Notes: generated from the sequence alone by a model not told the origin. Counted from the stretch's first letter, positions 9,334-21,870 are shown. The stretch: DNA of 35,206 nt from Thermomucor indicae-seudaticae (GCA_000787465.1 JSYX01000369.1:1-35206); one strand, 5' to 3'. Made by a program: numbers and translations.

Positions 9334-12115
9334 TCACAAAGCAAAAGAAAAGATAGCTTCCATTTCTTCTACAGTGCGAGGCAATAGTTCTTCTGGATGT
9401 TCGTACTGATTTTTCGGGTCCCGGACTTCTGTGTAAATATGGCGGTAGGTGTCAAGCAATAGCCGGATTGCTTCGTCCTGAATTTGTTGATATATCTGCG
9501 ACGAGGCCAGCCGCTGAAGCTGCGGGGACACGTCTGCACTCGCCATAAGGAGGAATGAGTCAAAGTGAGACATTGCCAAGGATATCGATGCAGCATCCAT
9601 GTTTGGCACAGTGGAAAGTGGCGTCTACAATTCTTGATGCGTAAGCTCTTCAACAAAAGACCTGCTACAGTACGATGAAAACTTACATCTGCCTCTTTGT
9701 TTGCAAGCGCTTCATGGATCTTTGAGAGACCGGACTCTGCAAGAAGCTTATGATGCTATTACAGCAGTAAAGTTCTTTAATAACGATAAAGTAGAACTTC
9801 TCTTTGCACTAGATCTTTTACCTTTTCAGATGCCAAGCTGTGTACTAGCTCGTCCATTCTCTTTTGGAGTCCATCTCGTTTTGTTCTTGCAAAAGAATAG
9901 GGGACTATCACTGACTGGTATTACCGCGAATAAGCTAAACTGTCTAATGATCCCATCTGCTGTACATGCCTGAATATGCTGTATGCAGTTTATCAAGTAG
10001 ATTTGGCGGTCCATATCGTTAAACTTCTGCACGGACATTTCGCACATTTGTATCAGTGGATCAATAATTGCATCCATCGTTTCGTTGATGTTAAACGTTG
10101 GCATGTCTTCAGTATCCGCCGAGTCGCCCGTCAGCGAAGAATTGTAGGATGATAAGATCTCTTTCTACAGATAAAGACGCATCTTTAGCCTAGAAATTGA
10201 GAAATAATTTGGGTGTGGGTAAATACCAGTTGTAGAGCCATGTCACGGACAATAGGCGACACATTTAGATCGGCATGAGGGGGCTGAATAGTTGGAGACG
10301 TTAGCTACTAATCCTTTGTATGCACAGACGCTGAGGATCTTACCTCAGCGGATTGCAGCAATTTCTCTGCCTGTGCATCTAAGGTTTTGAAGAAGTATTT
10401 ATAGGCCATGTCTGTAATACTAGATGCTGTAGTCAGTTTCCGACAAGATGCATTTAGCGCTTGCCGCACTTACTCAAAAAGCACCTTGGAGAAGGACGCG
10501 TTTTTACGCAGCAGTTTGCCTATCGTGCCTGCGTAAAATTGTATCAAGTTTGCAACACGGTACGATGTGATGGCGCCAGGTTGCAGAACAAGTACTTGCT
10601 CCATTCTAGACTTTGTCGCCAATGAAGTGTCTGACCAATCTAACTTAATGTCTACAAATTACCTTGAGAGGTCTGGAAGTCCCTTCTACGACGCAGTCAA
10701 GCAAATCATCAATGGCATCTTTGATCTTGAAACTACCTGCCAAACCGTTCGATTCTTCTGCATCATCTTTTAAAAGAATCTGGCGGTTACAGACAAACAT
10801 AATGAAGACGAAAGACCCGATCTTTGCTAGTATCATACCTATAAAGCGTGATTTCGCCGGTTTCTGAAATACGCTCTCCAACATTTCTTTTTCGCTGGCG
10901 CACGCTTGATGAATCCAGGCGAGCATGTCACCAATATAACGCAAAGAATCATGAGCTTGCAGCTCAATGGGCCGCGGTGTGCCACCAGGGCCTCCTCGTG
11001 TCAAGGCATTCAAAAACGCGTGACCCACTGCTTCTCGTCGGGCTACAGCGATCTCATCCAAGATAGTTCTTTGTGCCTTTCAGCCCCTTTTTCGTATTGT
11101 CAACATTGGCATCAATAACTTACTGAAATAATACGGGGCGATGCATCAAAGCTTGTAAGGCCTTTGACATGAGCGAACTGACTTCGATGCTGTCCCCACC
11201 AAATGACGCTCGGCTTTCGTGCTGCGTCCAACGGTAAAGCTTTTCATACGCTGTTTCCTGGTATAGCGCCATCGACTCCATTATCTGCAGACTATACATA
11301 ACAGTAAGGCAGTTCAGACTTGGTGTAAAGCAAGATCAGAGGTTTGTCCTTAACCTACCCTGCCTGTTGGTTCTTTGTAACGAGCAAAAGCTTGCAATCA
11401 CTGTGAATCCGCTGCAAGTGATCAAGGGCTTCAAAGAAGTTATCATCTATAGACACTGTAGGCGATGACAGAATTCGAATCTCATCCTCGCTCAAAGTAA
11501 ACTTCTCGAGAAAACGATCTACGATGAGACATCGCGTCTCGCACGCCGATCTTTGGCAGATCCAAGTTAAAATTCTCCAACAACTAAGACTGCCCAAAGG
11601 ACTTTGATCTACCTCCGGTCTTGGATATTCTTTGCCTGCTCAATCATCTGTGCGGTTTCCGCACCAGCCAAACGCAACTTCTCTTTCATTTCTTTACATG
11701 CCTCGTTGATAAGCTCCATTTCCTCTTCAATATTCGACAGTTGCTATAACATCTTGACTTTAGAGAACCTTAACACGAAAGGCGATCTTGCTAAATTCGC
11801 AGATACCTCAATAACTTTGGAAAATCCTTCAAGGAACTTCTTATTGGCTTCGATTTCCTTTTTTTCAATGGTGCCTCGCAGATTACGCTTCAGTTCAAGA
11901 TCATCTAGCCCGTGAATGTCTGACAAAGCTGTCAGGGCTGCTTTAACACGCAAATCATCATTGCCCGCAGAGCTCAAGATTTTGTTCAGCTTTGCTGCTA
12001 AAAGTTTATTCGGTTTGCTGGTTATAGAGAGCGACACCGGTTCAGTTCCAGTTGACGACAGGACCTCATGAAGATCTGCCATCCTCTGTGAGTACGTGGT
12101 CGGAGAATGGGACAC
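9334..12115 (-). CDS. COG6: conserved oligomeric Golgi complex subunit 6
   Basis: Subunit of lobe B of the COG tethering complex, which tethers intra-Golgi retrograde vesicles and keeps glycosylation enzymes in place. Twelve exons in transcription order: 12115-11807, 11743-11613, 11550-11359, 11291-11124, 11068-10663, 10610-10474, 10419-10344, 10283-10227, 10164-9970, 9914-9822, 9755-9687 and 9624-9334. This gives 707 aa, normal for the family. Recognisable blocks are [11 protein letters not shown], the [16 protein letters not shown] block, [26 protein letters not shown] and [14 protein letters not shown] near the C-terminus. The start could also be the in-frame ATG at 12082. One intron (9915-9969) appears to use a GC donor. 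A stop-free 81-nt segment (10758-10838) could be an extra intron. Confidence 0.92.
9915..9969 (-). other. GC-AG intron in COG6
   Basis: On the minus strand the junction is CAG|GCATGT...TACCAG|TCAGTG, 55 nt, phase 0. Splicing here yields [18 protein letters not shown], which keeps the spacing I recall for this COG6 region. The GT three bases downstream, used with the TGATAG acceptor, also keeps the frame but gives a block two residues shorter. Confidence 0.6.
10758..10838 (-). other. possible optional intron (3n, stop-free) in COG6
   Basis: The donor is GTATGATACT and the acceptor GATGATGCAG, 81 nt and in frame. Retained, it adds 27 residues rich in hydrophobics ([14 protein letters not shown]) that look unlike the surrounding COG6 sequence. 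This favours removal in mature mRNA and a 680-aa protein. Confidence 0.5.
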
Positions 12116-12189
12116 GTCGCAGAACGGGCTTTGTGCCGCGCAATTTCCAAATTCCTTTTACGTGCCTTTTTGTTCCTGCCGTAAACGCA
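12116..12189. promoter_or_regulatory. divergent promoter between COG6 and the separase gene
   Basis: Only 74 bp lie between the two start codons, so regulatory and leader sequences must overlap each other or the neighbouring coding regions. The plus strand here is pyrimidine-rich just before the separase ATG (TTCCTTTTACGTG, CTTTTTGTTCCTG). No TATA box is visible. Confidence 0.6.
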
Positions 12190-15100
12190 ATGGACCCACA
12201 GACGACCCGAACAATATTAGATTCTCTTAAAGACTATGCTCAATGTAATGACGACCTTACAGCTACTGTCCGTGCAACTATCTTGGAACCTTTCCAACCC
12301 GATCTTTCCGATCCAAGTTCTGCAGCAACGAGAAAGAGGCCTACACGAACTGAATTCAAAAACATGATCATTCAGCTCGCACCTTTGGCCATGCGAGTTG
12401 TCAATCAAAACATGGAATCACTTCGGGATATCCGGCAACGGGGACGGGGACGTCTTGAGGAATATAGCACGCCGATCCAATGTTTAATAGATACATCATG
12501 CTATGCTTTATTGGCTCTTAAGCACATGAATGCATACACGAGCCTTAAACCGCTGGATATTGAGAAAACCATGTCCAATTTGATCGGTAAAGTAGTGGAC
12601 CTTGAACAGGTTAGGGTCGCGGTTACGTATTGTAGACTCTGCCACTTGGGTTAACGTGGGATCATTATAGTATATGCGAGCACTCGAGGAACTCAATAAA
12701 TTACGAAATAACTTGGCACGAATCGCAAACATACCGCTTGAAAATATGAACGATTTAAGTATCAAACGCAAGGACGAGAGCTTCAATGAAACACCACCTG
12801 GATCACCATCTTCAGCCCGAGGCTTTCTGACAGAGTCACCTAATCGCGGACCCAACCATGACTCTACCTCTCCGTTCATGAGTCCAAATGCTCGCATTTC
12901 CATGTCAGATAACATGTACTTGTTGGACAAAACTGGAATGACGCGTTGGGAAGATGACATGATCAAAAAGTACGGGTCATTGTTCTTCTTTCCGCTAGAT
13001 AAAAGCATCAATGATCCTTCTACGATCTTGCTCGTTCTGGCGTACCAGGTGAACGCCATCCGCTGCTGGATCGATATAAATGAAGGCGTTTTGCTAAAAG
13101 TAGGTATACGAGTTCTACGTATATTGCTGAAAGTCACTTGCTGATTTCACATACAAGTATCTGCCACAATTACTTGATCGAGCTGGCAATTTTCTAGATT
13201 GGTGCAGTCATTTATACAGTTTCGAGGAAGAGTTGGCCAGAAAACAATTTGAAGTGTTTTATCGCCAACTGTCTAAAGCAGCCAGCAAATTGCCCGTGTC
13301 AGGTACGCTCATTTATCGTCATAGTTCAGTCGCATACTGACAAGTCCACGATCCAGAGGGATCGGCGCTGTATTCGTATGCATTGCAAGCTCTAGCGTTG
13401 AAAGCATTGAGACGTAGTTCTAGTGTGCCGGAGAGATCTCTCTGTGATCGCATGGTTCAGATTGGCGTGTCATACGAAAAATCAGAAACCCAGAGTAAGC
13501 GGCATACCTACTCCTAAAGGGGACGTCATAATTGACTCCTCGATTTGTATACCAGTTAACTACAGGTGCATTCAGAGATACACTGGAGAATTAGTCGAAT
13601 CGGTGAACCCGAACATCAACGATCTGGCGGAACTGGATGCATATTTCGTTCTCTGTGAATATTATGCATACGTCTCCCGCAAAGTAAGTATCTGTTAATC
13701 ACATACCCTTTGGTTACACGAAACTGAACTTTCAATCAGGCGAGCAGCCACAAAGGGTCGTTTTATGCATACAACAGTATGGCGCGACCACTGCAGAATT
13801 TACTTCAACATCCAGAGAGCTGCACGTACTATCATGCTGCCTACGCCGCAAACGCAAAACTAGCTTTATGCTCCTGTCAGCTGGATAGGATCGTGGCCGG
13901 TGATTCCTGTAACTTGTTGGGGATTGTTGAACTAACGGGATGCGTACTAATAGATATCTATAACGTAGATTCGGACTTGAGTACGGCACTGCAAGAGGTC
14001 AGCTCATGTCTTCAGATAGCATATGCGACTTCAAAACAAAGCAAGAACCAAGACGACTACGCTTACCAAGCTATGCAAAGTCTTTATAAAAGCATCGACA
14101 CATTTCGCCAGAGTACCGGGCGCTACTTTGAATTTATTGAGAAAAAAGCGAAAAGGTCGAATGAATCGAGTTTCAAGAAAAGCGGCTCTCACGTCGGATC
14201 ACCGTCCAATCAATCTTCTGTTTCTAGAAGTCTTAGCGAATGGAGACGCAATCTACCATCGATTGCGACTGCTTTGCAGCGGTGTAGTGAACTTCTCCCG
14301 TTGATGCTTCAAACAATGAAAAAGAAGGCAAGTGGCAAGTGCTTCTTTAGTAACAAATATGTAAGCGTCGAGGTGCTAAATGTGGCGGCTTTTCTAGTCA
14401 TGGACCGGCAGGAACAAACAAGTTATATCTCCTACTGACGTTATGCTTGCGATCGTTGATATTACTGTTCTATTGGCACGGATACAGTTTCGAGTTGACG
14501 ACGAGGATACATACCACGCAGCGTACGAGTGCTTATCTACAGGTGAACAATTGTGCTCAGACTACGGGTACGCTGGGGGTTATCGTTGGCTTTCGGGTGC
14601 CTATTACACTCTCGGCGCTGCAATGGTGAACGCCAAGATGTACTCTACTGCTATATATCCTCTTCGTAAAGCCTGTGCACTGCTTGAAAAGGATAGTAGC
14701 CGTATTGCAACAGATGCCGGAAAGCTACAACTCTGCAGACGATATGAAATTCTAGGGGCTTGCTGTGAAAGAGATAATCGTTTCGAGGTAATATAAGCGG
14801 AGACCCACAGCTGATTCGTTTCTTACGAGGTCGTTGTTTCCAGGAGGCAACAAAAATGTTTCGATTGGCATTGAAGCGTTTGCCATTTTCAAGCATAGAA
14901 GCGTTCGTGAAAGACGCTGACAGCCTTGGGATATTCAGCTTGATCGAGAATAATCCCTTTATACCAAAACTTATCGAGCGCTTTATGCGGTCCGTCATCG
15001 TTGACGATAACCAGACTCATGTTACGTTTGCAAGTGAGCTGATGGACATCGATCGTCTAACGGCTTCCCAACGATGTATTATCCATGAATGCGAACTTAA

Positions 15101-18100
15101 AGTTCTCTACAATCTCTCTGCGAAATTAAATTGTTCACGACATCAACGGACACTTATTAACACCATCCTACATAACTACTCTTCTAAAACCCATCCACTG
15201 CGCAGAGTGAGGTAAGCAAGGATAAATATAGAGAACAAAGCCTGGAATTTGAACAATGATCACATTATCAGGGTTTTACTGGACAAAATACGAGTCGAGG
15301 TAGCCAACATTAAGGACAAAGCAAGCGCAATACAGGCAGTTACGGCTATTACTGCTGAAGCCACTAAGCTCTTGAAAATGGAGGTAGTATCTGCATCATT
15401 ACACTCGAAATTGAGTTGAGGCCGGTATTCACCATTCAGCAGGATTATGGTTCCGACAGCGATCTGTTGCGGTACCGTCGTCACTATTTGGCGCTGGTAT
15501 CGTCGTGGACTGGTATATGCAAAAAAGAGCAGGGACAGGAGTCTACCAAAGCATTTCTGATGGCATTTCACCATTGGGGAATGTTATTGAAGAATGTTAT
15601 GCCTATATATTTTGGTAAGTTTGGGATAGCCTGAGTAATAGTAGGAAAGGAAGCTTTCAAATAACCAGACGACAATCTATGAAAAGGTACACCTGACAAA
15701 GGAGAATTGAAGCAGATACGTGCACAAGTGGACGAACTGGACAGATTATATGACCATCTCCGTAAGCTTTTCAACACAACCGTTATTTCATGCGAAACGA
15801 TATATCAGTGTGCAAATCTTTAATTCATACCACTTTCTACAGGAATGCTAGCGGACTACTTTGGCGTCAACCACCAGTTTCTGTATCAAATCAATGTGCT
15901 TAGACTTATGCTCAAGCTGAACAACGGACTTCGTGGGGCATATGTCGATAGCATCTCTTGTAAGTTAGCATTGTATTAGGCAGACGAGAACTAGATAACG
16001 GTAACAACTCGATTATATAGCATCCATAATGATCAGCTCAAGTATTGGTCGTATATACAGTCAGATGGGTTATTCGGGCAAAGCAGCGTTCGAGTTTGCC
16101 CTTGTAAAAGAAGCAATTCAAAGCAAATCTTGTTCTCTAGAAGCGGAATTAGCGTACATGATCTTTTACTCGCTTCACCTTGCCAGACTTGGCAACTATG
16201 CGAAAAGGTAGATATATAATTCTTGCACGTTCATATTCCTGCCTAACATTAGCCTTTATCTAAAGTCAAGATGTATTCAATGCCGCCAAGTCTGTATGGG
16301 AGTCTATCCTGGAACCTCCTGTAATCAGGGGACCGTTGAAAACCATTCGCCGTAGAATTTCCCAGCGACTTATACTAGCAGATGCCTATTATATTCGTTC
16401 AGTTATCATGTCCCAGGTAAATACACTTGCGGCACCGGTATATGCTCTCTCACTAACCGGTACTGTAGGAATCGCTCCAAGCAGCATTGGACGACTGTAC
16501 CACAGCGCTTCACATACTGCATGATTGCTGCTCTTCAATCAAGGCAGATATGCAGGCGCGTTCAGCGAAAAGCGGATCGCAAATAGAAGATCCTTTCAAT
16601 AGCCGTCCTGTCAATGCTTCGGAAAATTCCACTGACGAAAATGCGATGGCTTCGAGTATTGCTTTTAAAGAATCGGAATGGACTATTACTCAAGTAAGCG
16701 AGATTAACGTATTGTGATTCTCTTTATCTGACGACGTTCCATAGAAATTAAGCATATGTTTACTCCACATTTCGCACTTGCATATGACAAAAGGCTCCTG
16801 GCGCCATGCTCAATATTACGTGCAAAAAGGCTTAGAACTAGGAGACAAACTCGGTTCAGATATTATGAGGTTCAGGTTTTTGGTTTCCTCTAGTATATTA
16901 AACTTGCGATGCGGAGACCCGGAATCTAGTAAGGTCAACCTGAAAACCGCCACCACATTCCAGCCAGAGGTTAGTATGCGTGTCTTCGAAATTGGACCTT
17001 GGCGAATACAAACGCTCCATTTTAGGGAAATATGTACATGGGCGAGGATGTTATATTGAAGATGGCTACTGGAAACATAGACGCATATCAGAATTATTTG
17101 AAAGACGCGATTCAGGCTTTTGATGAAGCTGATCATACTTTGAAGAAGATGATGGATGTGAAATACATCGCAACCTTGGAACATCTTATCGAAAGGTACG
17201 TGTAATCCTGAGTTAGGCGCAATATTCGCAAGCTTTGCCAACGTTCAGATACAGAGGCGAAACGAAGGAAACGAATGAACCCACACAAGTAGACCTTTTG
17301 CATTCGACGGACAACGCCAGAGGTACTTGGATGCCTTGTCTTTATTGTTCAGTTTGTGCAGTAGCGTTAATCGGTGGTCGTAAATTAGAACGTGCGCAAC
17401 AAGAATGCAGGCCACTTCAGAACATGCAAGGTATCAATGCTATCTATAAAGGTAAAGAAGATGATGCATGATAAGGTCGAAAGTCTACGTTGACTTAGCG
17501 GGTGTTAGCGCTGGCAATGGTGCAAAATGGATCTATTGTCGACGCATTGGCTCTCTTAGAAAGGATTGAGGAAGCGAATATCATGACTCTTGACGAGGTG
17601 AGATGAGATCTCTGTGTGCTGCTATCGCTCATGGTATTGATTGAGACAATTTAGCCAGAACTATTTGCACGGATTGCTCAACTTCGAATCGAATTGGTTT
17701 GGTCAGAATTGAGCAGCCGGAATGATGCCAAAATATCCCAAAAGGAGGGTAAGCTCAAGACAGTACTTATCAAGAAGCTTCTGTTCTAAATACTTTCCAT
17801 ATAGCCCTAGTACTGCCTTCTTTAAATATGCAACTGCCTCGTGCATCAATGGGCAGGCGAGGCAACAGGGCCCAAGACCTCCGACTCATCCGTGACAACC
17901 TCACACATTCCCTGGAGCGTATTCTTGGGGCCCACAGAGTCAGTGCTAGCAAAGCAAACGTCCATCTCGTACAAGAGCTATGTAACAGGTCTGCATATAC
18001 AATGTTTCTCAAGAACTACTTCTCAAGCGGAGACCGCGTTATGTTCACCAGTTATGCAGGCCTTTGTGCGTATTATTTAGGTATGACCAACACTCCTATT

Positions 18101-20158
18101 TATTCATTGTATTTGTGTCCTTGTCTAAACTACATTTCTAGAAATGGCAAAGGGTATAACACTGCGCCGTGAAATGCAGGGCTGCTTAGCTACGAAACTG
18201 GATCCTCGTATGGGACGAAGATCTATTAATGACATACATTGGCCAAAGAGGATAACTGAGAATCAAGAGGAAGAAGATGAGGACTCGATGGATTTGGACA
18301 TACCTCAGTTACCACAGTTGAGCTCGTTGAACGATTGGATCCCAGAATATTTGAAACAACTTCGACAGTTATACGATGAGGAGCACGACCTAGATGACGA
18401 AGAATTTCAAGAGAAGTTTGTGGACATCCTTCCATCGCATTGGACTGTTTGCGCCTTAACCATGGATGTTGAGAAAGATATCCTCTACGCAACACGTCTT
18501 CATGCTTCAGAAACACCGGTGACTGTCAAACTGCCTTTAGATCGTAGCCAGCGCTGTCGTCCAGAAGATCCTATTCTTCCATATAGCGAAGCAATCAGCC
18601 GATTGCAGGATATAATCAGTTCTAGTGACGAGACAATTCGCAACAGCAGAGTATACGCAGAGAATAATAATGCCGAGCAATGGTGGTCAAAACGTAGGGC
18701 ACTCGACCAACAGTTGAAGGAACTTCTGGAAGCAATCGAAAGAACGTGGTTCGGTGGTTTTAAGGTCATGCAGGTTCGAATAGCAACGCTGTACCTGATA
18801 CTGACCAGAAATCTAGGGCATTCTGTGTGGAGATTATCATGAACACCAGGAAGAACTGAAACGTTTCCAACAAACCGTGAACCAGCTCCTTTGTAAAGCA
18901 GTTTATGGATGTTCTGTAGATCAGCAACAGCCGAGCAGAAAATGCCTTGATATCGATATCGGGATTTGCCGCATTTTCTTGCACTTGGGACCTGACGCTA
19001 GCAGCAGCCAAATTGAAGACATTCTGTACTTCCTGTTGGGCTCTTTCGAACGGATGGATGTGCCTGTAGATTATTCTGCAATTGACGTTGCTGAGGTAAG
19101 CCTTTATTCGATTACACGGGACAAAAGTTGACTGCCGTATTGATTACGCATATGTAGATTACTTCACAATTGCGGCTGGCTATGCGCACGTACCATCAAA
19201 ATGCTCAATCTTTGGGCATCCGCACGGCAGAACGGGTGCCTAATTCCCACGTTATCCTTATACCCGACAAGAACATGCAAAGCCTGCCTTTGGAGAGTAT
19301 GAACGTCCTGCGCAACCAGTCTGTTTCTCGCGTACCATGTATTTCCTTCTTGCGTGATCGAATACTATATGCGAAAGCAAAAGCAGCCGCCGTAGGGAAC
19401 CAAGAAGGATGGGTAGAACTTTCCATAGACGGAAAGAATACATATTATGTACTAAACCCAAGCGGCGACCTCAAGCAAACGCAGGATGAGTTTCAAAGTG
19501 TCTTTGAAAGGTAGGATACCTCGCCGTAATAGCACAAGAACTTGAAGTCGGTACTGAAATTTGCGCAAGGATGACGGAATGGCGGGGATTAGTACAAGAA
19601 AAACCAGTTGAATACCAACTCGCCAAAACACTTGAATCTCTTGATTTATATCTGTAGGTTCTATGTGAAAAATTTTGCTCGTCAAGCTGATCGCTAATGT
19701 AAAACTTTAGGTACTTTGGACACAGTGCAGGCGAATCGTTGATCCGTGGACAGAATATTCGGAAACTTCAGAGTTGTCCTGTTGCCCTTCTGATGGGGTG
19801 CAGTAGCGCAGCACTTTCATCGAAGGGCGAATATGACCCCGATGGTTATATTAACAATTATCTGCTAGCTGGAAGGTGGGATTCAAATTCTTGCTACTGG
19901 GTTAATACAGAAACTGATGTGGTTTTTCCGTATAGTCCTGCTGTTGTAGGAAATCTTTGGGATGTGACAGACAAAAGCATTGACCAATTTACGCGACAAT
20001 TGCTGCACACCTGGGGTTTGCTACCATCGCTTGATAAACCTGAGCAGCCAGTATCACTTGTCGAAGCTGTCGCTGCGTCAAGAAATCATTGTAGCTTACC
20101 TTATCTGATAGGCGCAGCTCCTGTCGTCTATGGTATCCCGGTGTATTTAAAGGAATAA
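12190..20158 (+). CDS. ESP1: separase (caspase-like cysteine protease, peptidase family C50)
   Basis: Cleaves the cohesin kleisin Scc1/Rad21 at anaphase onset to release sister chromatids; normally held by securin. About 27 exons, 6,420 nt of coding sequence, about 2,139 aa, a normal size for large separases. The N-terminal 1,500 residues are helical, repeat-like and poorly conserved. The C-terminal third shows WWSKRRALDQQL and ERTWFGGFK, then HVILIPDKNMQSLPLE and the protease domain DLYLYFGHSAGE...LLMGCSS. The catalytic His is at 19721-19723 and Cys at 19799-19801, 26 residues apart as in human separase. Then come LLAGSPAVVGNLWDVTDKSI (across intron 19876-19935) and PYLIGAAPVVYGIPV at the end. 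Exon edges near 17431-17452 and 18764-18849 are ambiguous. An upstream in-frame ATG (12052) overlaps COG6 and is less likely. Confidence 0.93.
14328..14397 (+). other. probable GC-AG intron in the separase gene
   Basis: AAG|GCAAGT donor (the exact consensus for GC donors) and TTTTCTAG acceptor, 70 nt, phase 0, with a GTGCTAAAT branch-like site. The only GT alternative, TAT|GTAAGC at 14361, also keeps phase 0 but would make a 37-nt intron, shorter than the others modelled here. Confidence 0.55.
19876..19935 (+). other. 60-nt in-frame, stop-free intron within the separase protease domain
   Basis: AAG|GTGGGA donor and CCGTATAG acceptor. Removal restores the family motif LLAGSPAVVGNLWDVTD. Retention would insert 20 residues without a stop just after the catalytic Cys region. 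Confidence 0.8.
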
Positions 20159-21870
20159 GAATTGTATATATTATGAGCACAGATTTATGTTGTTTTTCTG
20201 CGGTGTAGATGACAGCTGTATTATGCGTTGATGAATTATGTCACTCTCCGATACTGGTCCATGAATGCAGTGCGGTCAATAATAGGGTATTCAAACGTAG
20301 CAGCAGGATACCGACTTCATTTTAGTTGGCGTTTTCTAAGCGTTGACAGAATATATGTTAGTCTCTTTGATGAGTCCAATAGAATCATGTCTGGCAAATG
20401 GGTATGCTCTCAAATTTTATTTTGCAAAGTCTGTTACGCCGGAGAAGTAGCACTTTATTGTTGTAAAAACTTCAGTTTCTAGACTAATACTCGTTTTCAT
20501 CCTGAGTTTAATGCCTAATCCGATCACAGACTGATTAAATACTTATTATTGAAATGATAAAACAAAAAATCATGAAAGCAAAAGAAAATCAAAATATCCT
20601 GAATTGGGACCAGGGGTTCCCGATTAAAAATTTTACGGACGGGAAAATTTTGACGGCCCTGGCAATGGCCCTATTTTCGCGGAATTTCAAATCCCGCGTT
20701 TGGCACTCTATATTGTAAATAAATATCCTCCCGTTTAGTTACTGTGAAATATAACCATTGCATAACGCCTTCATGAATGTATCACTCTTGTATAACGATT
20801 TATAATGCAATGGGGCCAACAATAGTGTCCATGAATCTAGCAGCCGGAATCTGCAGTCGTTCAAATTAATTTATTTTCCGTAGCGCTAACAGTGCTAGAT
20901 CTTGGGCCTTTGACGGGCCTTGTAGAACAAAATCTAGCAATGAATAGGTCGTCCGCGATACATTTTTTGTGCCTGTATCCTTTTTTTCGGTATTTCGGCT
21001 TAAAGAGCTCGTCTTGGCCTATTTCTGCTTGGAATTAATATATGCTTTGGACTCGATTTCCAGCTACTTCAGGGCGGATATGGAGATGTATACAACACCG
21101 CGCTCTTCGGCGTGCGCCAAAAGGCAGCAGACGACTCTGACATTCGTCATTTTGGAGCATATCTGTAATGAAACTAGGAAAATACTCCGGAGCCAAAGTA
21201 GGTAATATTGACTCGACCATTTATCATAACGGTGCGGCTACCAAATTTGACAGTATCTAAAAAGCATTGAGTGTGGAAGAAATTTGGTCACATTGAGGTT
21301 GAACTGATAGATGCGAAATATTTGTTCATCAGAAAGAGACAAGCGGTCCGGATAAGGGCAATATCTAGAACTCATTTTTCCGTGCTAAGATAAGCATGCG
21401 CGAAACAAGGATATTGATAGGAGGTGAAAATTTCAATGCGTTATTCTCACAGAAAGCTACAACAACATGTCGATTTATATTTTGAGTGTACAGGATTAGT
21501 CTAACGGTTCAATGTCAACTATGCTTAATACACCAAGTTAGCGCACTTACTGGTGGATCAACGGCATCTAGATATAATATTATATCATCTTGTAGCGCTA
21601 CTTGGCTATCTAACCTTGTTCACATGCATTATGCTTTAGCGAATAATTTTCCGTTGGTTCTCCTGCGTAGACAGTACATTTCGGTTCCGCGTTATATTTC
21701 AAATAAACAATTAGCTATATCTTTCGTCCGTAGACTATTTGAAGCAGTTCATTAGTTTTTATTTTAGAGCTTCGGTTGGTCGAGGGCACTGCAGATACCG
21801 CCAGGTCGCGCGCGGATGAACCGGGTCGGGTAATTCCGAAGAAACTTTATTTTGCTTTGGCCAGGGAGGA
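20159..21870. other. AT-rich intergenic region
   Basis: No convincing gene. Several short frames of 60-97 codons lack family resemblance. The segment 20605-20700 differs in texture from its surroundings, with palindromic elements, and is listed separately. The final few hundred bases probably hold the RUS-gene promoter. Confidence 0.55.
20605..20700. repeat. palindrome-rich element, possible dispersed repeat
   Basis: It contains GGGGTTCCCGATTAAAAATT, two copies of the self-complementary AAAATTTT (20627-20634 and 20644-20651) flanking ACGGACGGG, GGCCCTGGCAATGGCCC, and an imperfect hairpin CGCGGAATTT/AAATCCCGCG (20678-20698). A related block, GGG-AT-G-T-CCCGAAAATTTT, lies at 441-458. No open frame or target-site duplication was recognised. 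Confidence 0.35.

Noticed and set aside
12508..13137. 209-codon minus-strand frame opposite the separase N-terminus
   Set aside because: The plus-strand exons have matched splice phases up to the unmistakable separase protease domain.
19501..19710. Apparent frame breaks in the separase protease domain
   Set aside because: They are explained by two phase-2 introns (19511-19569 and 19654-19710) that restore DLYLYFGHSAGE, so the gene is not a pseudogene.
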